Below are positions 55,465 through 64,000 of a DNA stretch of 64,000 nt, piece by piece (the first letter of the stretch is position 1; every line of letters starts with the position of its first letter). Source of the stretch: Sodalis ligni (GTDB taxonomy: Bacteria; Pseudomonadota; Gammaproteobacteria; Enterobacterales; Enterobacteriaceae); the NCBI RefSeq assembly GCF_016865525.2, contig NZ_CP075169.1, positions 4,650,337 to 4,714,336 of the forward strand, given 5' to 3'. The position numbers and the translations under genes are program-made. Below the pieces are notes generated by a model. It was not told where the DNA came from. It worked only from the letters and a program-made list of their open reading frames with translations, and did no database searches.

Positions 55465-56706
55465 TCAGTTTTTTTTCAGCCAATCGCGAATATTCAGCAA
55501 AGCATGATGAAAATTTTGATAGACCGGCGCCGATTTCACCGTTAAAAGCGTGCCGGATGACGAGGAGGAAACAATTAATGTCGCCTCTTCCTTCGGGCTG
55601 AAGGGATCGTTTTCCCAATAGCCCGCCAGCATGGGAGTCGGGCATCTGCGGCCCAGCAATCCCTGGGTTTTCAGGGAATAGCGGCTGAGCTCGACTTTCA
55701 GCGCCGAGTCCGAGACGTTGGCCATGCCGATGCGGCTGGCCAGGACATCCATATACATGCCCGGCACGCGGTCTTGCCGGGCGGGGTCGGTGAGCAGCGC
55801 GTGCACCACCGGGCCAAGACAGGCCACTCCGCTCAGGCGCTGGGATTCCAGGTAGGCCAGGCGCACGGCAATATTGGCGCCGAACCGGAAGCCGAAGGCG
55901 GTAACGCGCCGCGAGTCTATCCAGGGGATGTTCGCCATGGATTTCAGCACCTGTTGATGGAGAAAGCTGGAATCCTGGCTCAGTTTCCACTTGGAGGAAA
56001 AACCGATGGAGGGCATGTCGATGGTGAGCATCGCCATGCCCGCCGGGGCGAAGTAGTCGTGAAACAGGCGATAGGTGTCGTTTTGCAGCATATCCAGCCC
56101 GCCGCACACCAGCACTGTGGGAAAAGGGCCTTTGCCTTCGGACGGCAGGTGTAAGAAGCCGGTCAGGGTGCCGCCGCCGATGGGGAAGGTCAGGGCCTTG
56201 AGCTGATAGCTGAGCCGGCTCGCCGCTTCTTCCCAGGCGCGGTTGGCGAGGGTTTCCGCCTGCTCCGCCAGTTGATCCCCAGGCAGATGGGGATAGGCGG
56301 CGATGCTGTAGAAATTGGCCGCCTTGAGCCATTGCTCGCCGGACACCTCCGGCTGCGGTTCATCCATGGCCTTCTGCTGCCATGTCATGCCTTGGTGTGA
56401 CCACTCATAAATCCAGTTGCCGGGGCGATAGCCGATGACGGTATCCAGCAGGCGGTCATCGGTGCGTTCGGCCTTGCTGGCGGCGATACGGGCCAGCGTC
56501 TCCTCGATTTCCCAGGCATCCAGGCCGCGCCAAATCCACAACAGGCGGTTGATCATGCGATACCAGTTGCCGGGATTGGCTCCGTCCAGAGGGGCGAGCA
56601 TCGGCTTTTGGCCGGAGGGGTGGCGGGCGCGCGTCACCAGCGTGGAGGTTTCGGGAAGTTTAAAGGAAGGTTTAAACAGTATCTCGCTCAGATTCCTACT
56701 GCTCAT
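55465..56706 (-). CDS. frsA: Esterase FrsA
   Basis: A 413-residue alpha/beta hydrolase (DUF1100 family), in E. coli called fermentation-respiration switch protein because it binds dephosphorylated EIIA-Glc; it acts as an esterase. Seen: [60 protein letters not shown] (elbow region) and a late His segment [15 protein letters not shown]. Length matches. It stands alone between crl and the gpt terminator. Confidence 0.95.
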   Translation of the reverse strand: MSSRNLSEILFKPSFKLPETSTLVTRARHPSGQKPMLAPLDGANPGNWYRMINRLLWIWRGLDAWEIEETLARIAASKAERTDDRLLDTVIGYRPGNWIYEWSHQGMTWQQKAMDEPQPEVSGEQWLKAANFYSIAAYPHLPGDQLAEQAETLANRAWEEAASRLSYQLKALTFPIGGGTLTGFLHLPSEGKGPFPTVLVCGGLDMLQNDTYRLFHDYFAPAGMAMLTIDMPSIGFSSKWKLSQDSSFLHQQVLKSMANIPWIDSRRVTAFGFRFGANIAVRLAYLESQRLSGVACLGPVVHALLTDPARQDRVPGMYMDVLASRIGMANVSDSALKVELSRYSLKTQGLLGRRCPTPMLAGYWENDPFSPKEEATLIVSSSSSGTLLTVKSAPVYQNFHHALLNIRDWLKKN

Positions 56707-56864
56707 TGAGCTGTATTCTCCATTACGCCAAGCCGTTAAGCCATAACAATAAGCCCTGACGCTAAGCCATGCCCATCATGCAGCTAAGCCATGCCGATAC
56801 GCCAGGTTATTGAATTCTGTCCCGCGCTGACGGGAGGATGCCTGCCAGATTACTCATTTAGCGT

Positions 56865-56896
56865 CCAAAAAACAAACGCCCGTCATGAGCGGGCGT
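56865..56896 (-). terminator. Terminator of gpt
   Basis: ACGCCCG and CGGGCGT stem; on the minus strand followed by TTTGTTTTTTGG. It lies 145 bp downstream of gpt; 56907-57040 holds no gene. A short run of related CTAAGCCAT copies (56740-56800) precedes frsA. Confidence 0.75.
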
Positions 56897-57040
56897 GAGG
56901 ATACGGCATATTGGCGGTTTGCCGCACCGGGGGGTGGCGGACAAGCCGGCAGCGGCCCGAGGAAAGGAAAAGCGATAAATCGCCATGGGACGCATTAAGC
57001 CGCAATAAGCATCGGGCGGCGCGAAATACGTAAAGAACCC

Positions 57041-57499
57041 TTATTTTTCGCTCAGCGGCGGAACAAAGGCCACTGCCATGTCCCAGGGCTGTTCGATCCA
57101 GGTATCCTGGGGAATATCCACCACATAGTCATCCACCAGCGGCCGGCCGGCGGGTTTGGCGAAGATGGTGACGAAATGGGCTTTGGGATACATGTCGCGG
57201 ATGGCTTTGGCGGTGCCGCCGGTATCCACCAGATCGTCGATGACGATAAAGCCTTCGCCATCGCCCTCGGCGCGTTTGAGCACGGTCATCGCGCGCTGGT
57301 GCTGGTGGTCATAGCTGGAGATGCACACCGTATCCACGTGGCGGATATTTAATTCACGCGCCAGGATGGAAGCGGGAACCAGACCGCCGCGGCTTACCGC
57401 GATAATGCCTTTCCACTGCGATGACGGAAGCAGGCGCTGGGCCAGTTTCCGAGCCTGAAGTTGCAACATGTCCCAGGTTACGACGTATTTTTCGCTCAT
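57041..57499 (-). CDS. gpt: Xanthine-guanine phosphoribosyltransferase
   Basis: A 152-residue purine-salvage enzyme that converts xanthine, guanine and hypoxanthine to nucleotides using PRPP. The PRPP loop [20 protein letters not shown] is complete, the flexible loop and [16 protein letters not shown] are present, and C-terminal [15 protein letters not shown] is typical. Same length as E. coli Gpt. It is divergent from pepD, as in E. coli. Confidence 0.97.
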   Translation of the reverse strand: MSEKYVVTWDMLQLQARKLAQRLLPSSQWKGIIAVSRGGLVPASILARELNIRHVDTVCISSYDHQHQRAMTVLKRAEGDGEGFIVIDDLVDTGGTAKAIRDMYPKAHFVTIFAKPAGRPLVDDYVVDIPQDTWIEQPWDMAVAFVPPLSEK

Positions 57500-57733
57500 A
57501 AATGCTGTCCCAGCCGGATCGGTTCGGCTTAAAAGTACCAGGGGAAAAAAGGTTGCGCGAGATTATAGAGACGCAACCGACGAAATACCAGTGCTACCAC
57601 CCTTTTTAACCGCAGTTTCACCGCCCGTTACGGTAAAGTGGTATTCTTGAGCCATCTTTGGTGACCCTGCGGCCGGCTGCGCGCCACACTGACTCCCCGG
57701 CCCGGGTCTTTTGTCGTTACAGGAGTTTTTATC

Positions 57734-59194
57734 GTGTCTGAACTGACTCAACTTTCGCCACAGCCCCTATGGCAAATTTTTGACAAAATCTGTTCCATTC
57801 CGCATCCCTCATATCATGAAGATGCCCTGGCAGGCCATATAATCCGCTGGGCCCAGGAAAAAGGATTGTTTGCGGAACGGGATCAGGCCGGCAATGTGCT
57901 GCTGCGCAAGCCGGCGACCCCCGGTTATGAAAAGCGCCGTCCGGTGGTGTTGCAGGCACATCTGGACATGGTACCGCAAAAAAACAGCGATACCGTGCAC
58001 GACTTCACTCGCGACCCGATCCAGCCCTATATCGACGGCGATTGGGTAAAAGCCCGCGGCACCACCCTTGGCGCGGACAACGGCATCGGCATGGCCTCGG
58101 CATTGGCGGTTCTGGCGGATGACAGCGTGCAGCACGGCCCGCTGGAAGTGCTGCTCACCATGACCGAAGAAACCGGCATGGAGGGCGCCTTCGGTCTGCA
58201 GCCGAACTGGCTGCAGGCTGAAATCCTCATTAACACCGATTCCGAGGAAGAGGGCGAAGTCTACATGGGCTGCGCCGGCGGGGTGGATTTCAAAACCGTG
58301 CTGCCGCTGGAACGTGAAGCGGTGCCCGCCGGCTACCAGGTTGTCAAGCTCACCCTCAAAGGGCTGAAGGGCGGCCACTCTGGCGTCGATATTCATCTGG
58401 GACAGGGCAATGCCAACAAACTGCTGGCCCGCTTTCTGTTCCAGCACGCCAAAAAACTGGATCTCCGCGTACTTGATGTTACCGGCGGCACCCTGCGCAA
58501 CGCCATACCCCGTGAAGCCTTCGCCACCCTGGCCCTGCCGCAGGAGAATACCGAAAGCCTCAATTCGCTGGCGCAACAGTACCTGGCGGTTATCCAAACG
58601 GAGCTGGCGGCCAAGGAAAAGAAACTGGCGATTTCAGTGGAACCGGTGCAATCCGAACTGCAGGCTTTGACCAAAGCCTGCGGCGACAAATTTATCGCCC
58701 TGCTGAACGCCACCCCCAACGGCGTGATCCGCATGAGCGACGACGTAAAAGGCGTGGTAGAAACCTCCCTGAACGTCGGCGTGGTGTCCCTGGACGAAAA
58801 GACCGCCACCATCCGCTGCCTTATTCGCTCCCTCATCGACAGCGGCAAAGAGAACGTAGTGGAATCCCTGACCGCATTGGGCCAGCTGGCGGGCGCGGAA
58901 TGCATTGCCAAAGGCAGCTACCCGGGCTGGAAGCCGGACGCCACCTCACCGGTGATGCATCTGGTACGCGAAACCTACCAGAAGCTGTTCAACAAAACGC
59001 CGAACATCCAGGTGATCCACGCCGGTCTGGAATGCGGGCTGTTCAAAAAGCCCTACCCTAACATGGACATGGTCTCCATCGGGCCAACCATCACCGGACC
59101 GCACTCCCCGGACGAGCAGGTGCATATCAAAAGCGTCGGCCAGTACTGGACCTTATTGACCGCACTGCTTAGGGCCATCCCGGAAAAAGCCTAA
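57734..59194 (+). CDS. pepD: Aminoacyl-histidine dipeptidase (peptidase D, carnosinase)
   Basis: A 486-residue dizinc M20-family peptidase that cleaves dipeptides including Xaa-His. Seen: VLQAHLDMVPQ (first metal His and following Asp), GTTLGADNGIGMA (bridging Asp), TMTEETGMEGA (catalytic and metal Glu), NTDSEEEGEVYMGCAGG (metal Asp) and ITGPHSPDEQVHI (last His). The start is GTG 57734 with a clear CAGGAG site, the same start codon as I recall for E. coli. It ends just before the palindromic repeat array. Confidence 0.97.
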   Translation: MSELTQLSPQPLWQIFDKICSIPHPSYHEDALAGHIIRWAQEKGLFAERDQAGNVLLRKPATPGYEKRRPVVLQAHLDMVPQKNSDTVHDFTRDPIQPYIDGDWVKARGTTLGADNGIGMASALAVLADDSVQHGPLEVLLTMTEETGMEGAFGLQPNWLQAEILINTDSEEEGEVYMGCAGGVDFKTVLPLEREAVPAGYQVVKLTLKGLKGGHSGVDIHLGQGNANKLLARFLFQHAKKLDLRVLDVTGGTLRNAIPREAFATLALPQENTESLNSLAQQYLAVIQTELAAKEKKLAISVEPVQSELQALTKACGDKFIALLNATPNGVIRMSDDVKGVVETSLNVGVVSLDEKTATIRCLIRSLIDSGKENVVESLTALGQLAGAECIAKGSYPGWKPDATSPVMHLVRETYQKLFNKTPNIQVIHAGLECGLFKKPYPNMDMVSIGPTITGPHSPDEQVHIKSVGQYWTLLTALLRAIPEKA

Positions 59195-59197
59195 ACA

Positions 59198-59810
59198 TCA
59201 GGGCCCATGGCTCGTTAAGCTCGCTTACACGAATCGTGCAACGGACGTGTTAAAGGGAGACCGTGCCAATGGGGTCGAATCGGGCGTGGTTTTCCCGCCC
59301 GACCGAGCGCCCCATGGCACGGTAAGCCCGCTTACACGAATCGCGCAACGGACGTGTTAAAGGGAGACCGTGCCAATGGGGTCGAATCGGGCGTGGTTTT
59401 CCCGCCCGACCGAGCGCCCCATGGCACGGTAAGCCCGCTTACACCGAATCGCGCAACGGACGTGTTAAAGGGAGACCGTGCCAATGGGGTCGAATCGGGC
59501 GTGGTTTTCCCGCCCGACCGAGCGCCCCATGGCACGGTAAGCCCGCTTACACGAATCGCGCAACGGGCGTGTTAAAGGGAGACCGTGCCAATGGGGTCGA
59601 ATCGGGCGTGGTTTTCCCGCCCGACCGAGCGCCCCATGGCACGGTAAGCCCGCTTACACCAATCGCGCAACGGACGTGTTAAAGGGAGACCGTGCCAATG
59701 GGGTCGAATCGGGCGTGGTTTTCCCGCCCGACCGAGCACCCCATGGCATGGTAGGCCCGCTTACACCAATCGTGCAACGAGCCGCCCAGCAGGGGTTGGG
59801 GGAGCGCAGC
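59198..59810. repeat. Five-copy 107-bp palindromic tandem array
   Basis: Units recur at 59261, 59368, 59476, 59583 and 59690 (spacing 107, 108, 107, 107), with partial ends. Each contains ACCGTGCCAATGGGG and CCCCATGGCACGGT as outer arms, and TCGGGCG and CGCCCGA as inner arms around TGGTTTTCC. So each unit can fold as a long two-step hairpin, or as a cruciform in DNA. Units differ at only a few bases, so the array expanded recently or is homogenised. It fills the gap between convergent pepD and dinB. It is not ERIC, BOX or REP as I know them. Confidence 0.92.
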
Positions 59811-59817
59811 TCCCCCC

Positions 59818-60891
59818 TCACAAAAACAAATCATCTTCCCAGTTAAATATCAGCTGCCGCTCAATCTGCGGGTCCAGCAGCGTCACATGCAGCCCCACCA
59901 GCCGCACCCCCCGTTCGCCGCGCCGCTGATCCCACGCCTGGCGGGCGATCTCCATCAAATCCACTTTGTTCAGTACCGGCCACACGTGCTCCTGGGTGGT
60001 TTGCTGGAAATCGGCGAATTTGAGCTTGATGCCCTGCCGGGCGATGTGCAGATCCGGTCGCACCCGCTCCAACCGGCGCTCAAGCTCCGGGTACAGCGCC
60101 TCGATAATCTGTGCGCACGCCGCCCAATCATCAATATCAACCTCAAGGGTGCGCTCCACCCCCACCGATTTACGCATCCGATCGGAGGTCACCTCCCGCT
60201 CATCGATACCCAAAGAACGCTCCCAGATCACCCGGCCGAATTTGCCAAACTGCCTGAGCAGCGCCGCCAGATCATAACGCTGTATATCGCCGCAGGTATT
60301 AAGGCCCATATCAGCCAGTTTTTTCGCCGTGACTTTGCCCACGCCGGGTATTTTCCCCAAGGGCAACGACTGCAAAAAGGAGGCGACCTGTTCAGGCCTG
60401 ATAACGTACAGCCCGTCGGGCTTGTTCAAATCGGAGGCGATTTTGGCCAGAAACTTAACCGGCGCCACGCCGGCGGAGGCGGTGAGCCGCAACTCGCGGG
60501 CGATGTCGGCGCGGACGGCCTGGGCCATCAGGGTGGCCGAACCGTTGTGATACGCGCTGTCGGTCACATCCAGATAGGCTTCGTCCAGCGACAGCGGCTC
60601 GATTAACGGCGTATAACGGCTAAAGATTTCACGGATATGCGCCGATGCTTCTTTATAGGCATTGATGCGCCCCGGCAGCAGTTTAAGATGGGGGCAAAGC
60701 TTCATGGCCATGGCGGTGGACATCGCGCTGTGCACGCCGAATACCCGGGCCGGATAGTTGGCGGTGCTGATGACCCCCCGCTTGTCCGCCCTGCCGCCGA
60801 TGGCGATGGGGATATCGCGCAGGCTCGGATCGTCGCGCATTTCCACTGCCGCGAAGAAGCAATCCATGTCGACATGTATGATTTTGCGCAT
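59818..60891 (-). CDS. dinB: DNA polymerase IV
   Basis: A 357-residue Y-family translesion polymerase. HVDMDCFFAAVEMRDDPSLR holds the first metal Asp, SLDEAYLDVTD the second acidic pair, GVAPVKFLAKIASDLNKPDG the thumb entry; the little-finger domain ends with LIFNWEDDLFL, which includes the beta-clamp-binding end. It copies damaged templates with frameshift tendency. A LexA box lies 16 bp upstream of the start, as in E. coli. Confidence 0.97.
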   Translation of the reverse strand: MRKIIHVDMDCFFAAVEMRDDPSLRDIPIAIGGRADKRGVISTANYPARVFGVHSAMSTAMAMKLCPHLKLLPGRINAYKEASAHIREIFSRYTPLIEPLSLDEAYLDVTDSAYHNGSATLMAQAVRADIARELRLTASAGVAPVKFLAKIASDLNKPDGLYVIRPEQVASFLQSLPLGKIPGVGKVTAKKLADMGLNTCGDIQRYDLAALLRQFGKFGRVIWERSLGIDEREVTSDRMRKSVGVERTLEVDIDDWAACAQIIEALYPELERRLERVRPDLHIARQGIKLKFADFQQTTQEHVWPVLNKVDLMEIARQAWDQRRGERGVRLVGLHVTLLDPQIERQLIFNWEDDLFL

Positions 60892-60906
60892 TTGCCCCCC
60901 TTTTAA

Positions 60907-60922
60907 CTGTATGAGTATACAG
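60907..60922. promoter_or_regulatory. LexA (SOS) box of dinB
   Basis: CTGTATGAGTATACAG is a consensus LexA site (CTGT-N8-ACAG), 16 bp before the dinB ATG and 152 bp before yafK. Confidence 0.92.
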
Positions 60923-61074
60923 TAAGTACGCGAATATATACAAAACGTATCTTGATAAAAGTTCGGGCAGTGATATCGTGTCGCTGATTATCTTAAATGT
61001 ATTATCGTTTTACAGGGTTTGCCGGCAATGATTATTGCAGGTTTGTTATTTATTTTGACTACGCAGGAATGATA

Positions 61075-61806
61075 ATGAGCAAAATCGCACTGCTGTTTGC
61101 GATGTTGTTTTGTATACCGGCATTTACATCTGTCAGTTATGCCAGTGAGCAGGCGCAAGTTATTTCAAATGAATTGAAAGCCCAATTACTCGGCTCACCG
61201 GTATTTATTCAAATCTTCAAAGAAGAACGAACCCTTGAGCTCTACGCCAAGATAGGCCCGGAGTACCGCTTGATAGGCAGCTACGGCATTTGCAACTTCT
61301 CCGGCGGGCTGGGCCCGAAACGGGTGGAAGGCGATTTTAAAAGTCCGGAAGGTTTTTATACTATCGACAGCCGCAATCTGCAGCCCAACAGCCATTATTA
61401 CCGGGCCATCAATATCGGTTTCCCCAATGCCTACGATCAATCCCGCGGCTATTCCGGCGCCATGCTGATGATTCATGGCGATTGTCGTTCCATCGGCTGT
61501 TACGCCATGACCGACAGTTATATTGCTGAAATATACCGCTATGTGGATGCGGCATTACGAAATGGCCAGGATGCGATAAAGATTCATATTTATCCGTTCC
61601 GTATGACGCCGGCAAATATGCAGCGTCACCGTTATTCCACCTATTATTCTTTCTGGCAACAGCTGCAGCCCGGCTACGCTTTCTTTGCCGAACATCATCA
61701 GCCGGCGGCGGTGGCGGTGGTCAACGGCCAGTATGTGATAGGCACACCGATGCAAATGACCCGCGCGCCCGTGGCGTCACAGCTCGCGCTCACCCAGCCG
61801 AAATAA
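61075..61806 (+). CDS. yafK: YkuD-type L,D-transpeptidase-family protein YafK (DpaA/LdtF)
   Basis: A 243-residue periplasmic protein with signal peptide MSKIALLFAMLFCIPAFTSV...YAS and a YkuD fold. MLMIHGDCRSIGCYAMTD carries the catalytic His and Cys (HG-x5-GC). In E. coli this protein cleaves the bond between Braun's lipoprotein and peptidoglycan rather than forming cross-links. The start at ATG 61075, behind AGGA, gives the correct signal peptide; the frame is open further upstream. The C-terminal end overlaps convergent yafJ by 30 bp. Confidence 0.93.
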   Translation: MSKIALLFAMLFCIPAFTSVSYASEQAQVISNELKAQLLGSPVFIQIFKEERTLELYAKIGPEYRLIGSYGICNFSGGLGPKRVEGDFKSPEGFYTIDSRNLQPNSHYYRAINIGFPNAYDQSRGYSGAMLMIHGDCRSIGCYAMTDSYIAEIYRYVDAALRNGQDAIKIHIYPFRMTPANMQRHRYSTYYSFWQQLQPGYAFFAEHHQPAAVAVVNGQYVIGTPMQMTRAPVASQLALTQPK

Positions 61807-62544
61807 TACGCTCTCCCCTGGCGCAACCTTGTGCCAGGTTTCATTCCCCGTCAGCGGTTGGGTGGCGATGACCGTCACCACATCGTCTGGCGTGGTCTGC
61901 TGCTGGAAATCAATCTCCACATCCTGATCGATAAGGGTGGCTTTGCCGAACGGCGCCCGCCGGGTGATCCAGTAAAGTTCGCTGGAACAATATCCCATAA
62001 CGAAACGGCCGTCGGACAGCAGCATATTGAAGATGCCTTTTTGCCGCAGCTCGCCCGCCAGGCTATCGATATAACGGAACACCGACGGCCAATGGCCGGG
62101 GGTGTGGGGATAGCGTTCCGCCAGCCGGGCCAGCAGCCAGCAAAACGCATACTCGCTGTCGGTCTGCCCTACCGGCCGATAGGGGCTGGTGTCCAGTTGA
62201 CGGTATCCCCGCAGCTGGCCGTTGTGGGCAAAAGTCCAATTCCGTCCCCAGAGTTCTCGGGTAAAAGGGTGAGTGTTTTCCAGCGCCACCCGGCCGCGAT
62301 TGGCCTGGCGGATATGAGAAACCACCGCGCAGGATTTGATGGGATACTCCTGCACCAGCCGGGCGATGGGCGAGCTGATGCTCGGCAACGGATCCTTGAA
62401 GGTCCGGCAGCCCAGCCCCTCGTAGAACGTGATGCCCCATCCGTCCTTATGCGGTCCGGTGCGGCCGCCCCGCTGCATTAACCCGGTAAAGCTGAAGCAA
62501 ATGTCCGTCGGCACATTGGCACTCATCCCGAGCAGTTCACACAT
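61777..62544 (-). CDS. yafJ: Class II glutamine amidotransferase-like protein YafJ
   Basis: A 255-residue N-terminal-nucleophile hydrolase. Cys2 of MCELLGMSANVP is the nucleophile after Met removal; HKDGWGITFYEG, VSHIRQANRGRVALENTHPF and WTFAHNGQLRGY are the glutaminase-domain motifs. No synthase domain follows, and the partner reaction is not known. Order gmhA-yafJ-yafK as in E. coli. Confidence 0.93.
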   Translation of the reverse strand: MCELLGMSANVPTDICFSFTGLMQRGGRTGPHKDGWGITFYEGLGCRTFKDPLPSISSPIARLVQEYPIKSCAVVSHIRQANRGRVALENTHPFTRELWGRNWTFAHNGQLRGYRQLDTSPYRPVGQTDSEYAFCWLLARLAERYPHTPGHWPSVFRYIDSLAGELRQKGIFNMLLSDGRFVMGYCSSELYWITRRAPFGKATLIDQDVEIDFQQQTTPDDVVTVIATQPLTGNETWHKVAPGESVLFRLGEREL

Positions 62545-62564
62545 GACCCTCTCCTGTTCCGCGC

Positions 62565-62690
62565 CATCCCGATGGCGGCACGACCTTACCCGGCCGCCAT
62601 CCCGATTCCGTTACCGCAATACGCTGCTGCCCTCATCCCGATGCCGGAGCGAGGTCACGCCGCCGCATCCATGCCGATGTCGGCGCTGCA
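62565..62690. repeat. Short degenerate CCATCCCGATGCCGG repeats
   Basis: Four imperfect copies of (G)CCATCCCGATGNCGG (about 62567, 62601, 62636, 62669), 33-35 bp apart, in the gap between yafJ and gmhA. Similar short-period copying is seen at 63476-63620. Possible slippage-derived intergenic DNA. Confidence 0.5.
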
Positions 62691-63275
62691 TTACACCGCC
62701 GCAGCCATCTCTTTTTCAATAAGCTGGATCAGAATATGAATCGACTTGATATGGATCTCCTGGATACGATCGGCGTAGCCAAAATGGGGCACGCGAATTT
62801 CCACATCGGCGGTGCCGGCCATTTTGCCGCCGTCTTTGCCGGTAAGGGTAATCACTTTCATGCCTTTGGCCCGGGCGGCGTCGACGGCGCGGATGATATT
62901 GGCCGAATTGCCGGAGGTGGAGATGCCCAGCAGCACATCGCCCTTATTGCCCAGCGCTTCGATATAACGGGAAAAGACAAAATCATACCCGTAATCGTTG
63001 CTGACGCAGGATAAATGGCTGACGTCCGAAATGGCGATGGCCGGATAAGCCGGGCGGTTATCGCGATAGCGGCCGGTAAGCTCCTCGGCGAAATGCATGG
63101 CGTCGCAATGGGAACCGCCGTTGCCGCAGGACAGCACTTTGCCGCCGGCTTTAAAGGAATCGGCGATAAGCCTGGCCGCATCCTCAATAGATTGAATATT
63201 TTTTTCGTCTTTCAGAAAGTTAGCCAGCGTCAGCGCGGCTTCGTTCAGTTCGCTACGAATCAAATCCTGATACAT
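62691..63275 (-). CDS. gmhA: Sedoheptulose-7-phosphate isomerase
   Basis: A 194-residue SIS-domain enzyme, first step of heptose synthesis for the lipopolysaccharide core (also called lpcA). Seen: [55 protein letters not shown] and the closing helix [20 protein letters not shown] with the catalytic His. ATG 63275 ([10 protein letters not shown]) behind GAGGG is the conserved start. Length matches E. coli GmhA. Confidence 0.97.
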   Translation of the reverse strand: MYQDLIRSELNEAALTLANFLKDEKNIQSIEDAARLIADSFKAGGKVLSCGNGGSHCDAMHFAEELTGRYRDNRPAYPAIAISDVSHLSCVSNDYGYDFVFSRYIEALGNKGDVLLGISTSGNSANIIRAVDAARAKGMKVITLTGKDGGKMAGTADVEIRVPHFGYADRIQEIHIKSIHILIQLIEKEMAAAV

Positions 63276-63475
63276 AAGTCCCTCGGTATAGGCTCGCAAA
63301 TTCAGAAAATCTTCGGTAAACAGTTTACCGGATTGGCGAAACCGCGAGAAGCGAAGATGGTCCGGGACAATCGAGTAATAGCAGGAAAATCATTATTTGT
63401 GAGCCAGATTATCATCACGGGGAAACAGCGTGGAACAATCAGTGCGGGATCGGTGCGGGTAACATGGGATGGATT

Positions 63476-63620
63476 GCGGTCGAGGTAAGGGGTGCCATGG
63501 GACATTCCGCGGCCGGTAAAGCGCGTACCAGGCGAATAGCCCGCTGTCGATAAAGCGCATACCAAGGAGGGGGTCCGCGGTCGATACAGGACATACCAAG
63601 CGGATGACGCGCTGCCGGGC
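63476..63620. repeat. Short degenerate repeats upstream of gmhA
   Basis: About four imperfect copies of a GCGGTCGATAAAGCGCATACCAAG-like unit, shown here as GGTCGATA and GCATACCAAG blocks, at 63476, 63508, 63546 and 63580. No gene lies in 63276-63666. Confidence 0.45.
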
Positions 63621-63666
63621 TAAGCGGTTGCCAAGAAACAACCACGCGCCGGCAGCGGAACGGGGG

Positions 63667-64000
63667 TTATTTTACCAGGGCTTCGGTGGAGATAGTTATC
63701 ACCACGGCATCGCTCACCATGGGGACATATTTATCCAAACCGAATTCCGAGCGTTTGATAGTAGTGGTGGCGTTAAAGCCCACCGCCTGTTTTTTCTCCA
63801 TCGGATGCTGGCCTATCTTGTTCAGCACCGCATTCAAAATCACCGGCTTGGTAATGTCCTTGATTTTCAGGTCGCCATACACTTTATATTTGTGGGCGCC
63901 TTCGCTGATGATTTTTGTGCTGTGGAAGGTGGCCTGGGGATAGGTGGCCTGATCGAAATAATCCTTGCCCTTAAACTCTTCCGTCAGCTTTTGCACATGG
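63667..64000 (-). CDS. YceI-family protein, C-terminal part (cut by window edge)
   Basis: The last 110 codons of a lipocalin-like YceI protein, a periplasmic or secreted polyisoprenoid-binding barrel. LTEEFKGKDYFDQATYPQAT, KYKVYGDLKIKDITKPVILN and VGFNATTTIKRSEFGLDKYV are family strands, with the usual SDAVVITISTEALVK end. The start and any signal peptide lie beyond the window. In E. coli fadE is next to gmhA here, so this neighbour is different. Confidence 0.88.
   Translation of the reverse strand, partial: HVQKLTEEFKGKDYFDQATYPQATFHSTKIISEGAHKYKVYGDLKIKDITKPVILNAVLNKIGQHPMEKKQAVGFNATTTIKRSEFGLDKYVPMVSDAVVITISTEALVK

Noticed and set aside
55451..56332. A 293-codon frame overlapping frsA on the same strand
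   Set aside because: Low-complexity Arg/Gly/Pro/Ser composition and full overlap with intact frsA.
59198..59810. CRISPR array
   Set aside because: The repeated unit is 107 bp with no variable spacers, and no cas genes are near.

Overview
The window is from a gamma-proteobacterium of the order Enterobacterales. The main evidence is the right-hand 12 kb, which keeps the E. coli neighbourhood in order: thrW tRNA, proA, proB, crl, frsA, gpt, pepD, dinB, yafK, yafJ, gmhA. phoE is absent between proB and crl. A canonical 127-bp ERIC repeat, a LexA box at dinB and a thrW-type tRNA-Thr(CGT) agree with this. The genus cannot be fixed from the sequence. The load of broken genes and IS remnants would suit a host-associated lineage (inference).

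Layout. 0-11 kb: a polyol-type catabolic locus with a GlcD-like oxidase (partial), an FGGY glycerol-kinase-like enzyme, a GlpA/GlpB-like flavoprotein pair, a ribose-type ABC importer containing a rare permease-ATPase fusion, and a DeoR repressor. The divergent control region carries three copies of a palindromic operator. 11-15 kb: an M81 (MlrC) peptidase-family protein, a second FGGY kinase and a second, frameshifted DeoR regulator. 15-23 kb: a SorC-type regulator divergent from a five-gene operon (phosphonoacetate-hydrolase-like enzyme, second alkaline-phosphatase-superfamily enzyme, Ugp-type ABC importer with its two permeases fused), with a perfect inverted repeat between them. 23-29.4 kb: a VOC remnant, a GlxA-type regulator with a DHA2 efflux pump, a stranded phage lysis pair, and an AraC regulator with an SDR enzyme.

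29.4-51.7 kb is a decayed accessory island next to the thrW tRNA. It starts with an S-pyocin/colicin-like toxin, its overlapping immunity candidate, an orphan toxin-tip cassette and a lipoprotein with a TolA C-terminal-type domain. Then comes a segmentally duplicated block (two SymE-like genes with LexA-like sites and a conserved leader, two DUF6880-like genes, HicB, an XRE regulator). The rest is defence debris: a GHKL ATPase-nuclease, a membrane/TPR pair, an FtsK paralogue, AlpA, a Z1-domain protein, an IS630 copy, an IstB fragment, a Kiwa-like KwaA/KwaB pair behind a near-consensus LexA box, and an integrase remnant abutting the tRNA.

51.9-64 kb is intact core genome. It contains a five-copy 107-bp palindromic tandem array between pepD and dinB.

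Many accessory genes become full length if one base is restored in a short homopolymer. This is either slippage-driven gene decay or a systematic assembly error. The core genes show none of it, while AlpA and the integrase also carry true nonsense codons. Several genes here were found only by joining reading frames by hand.
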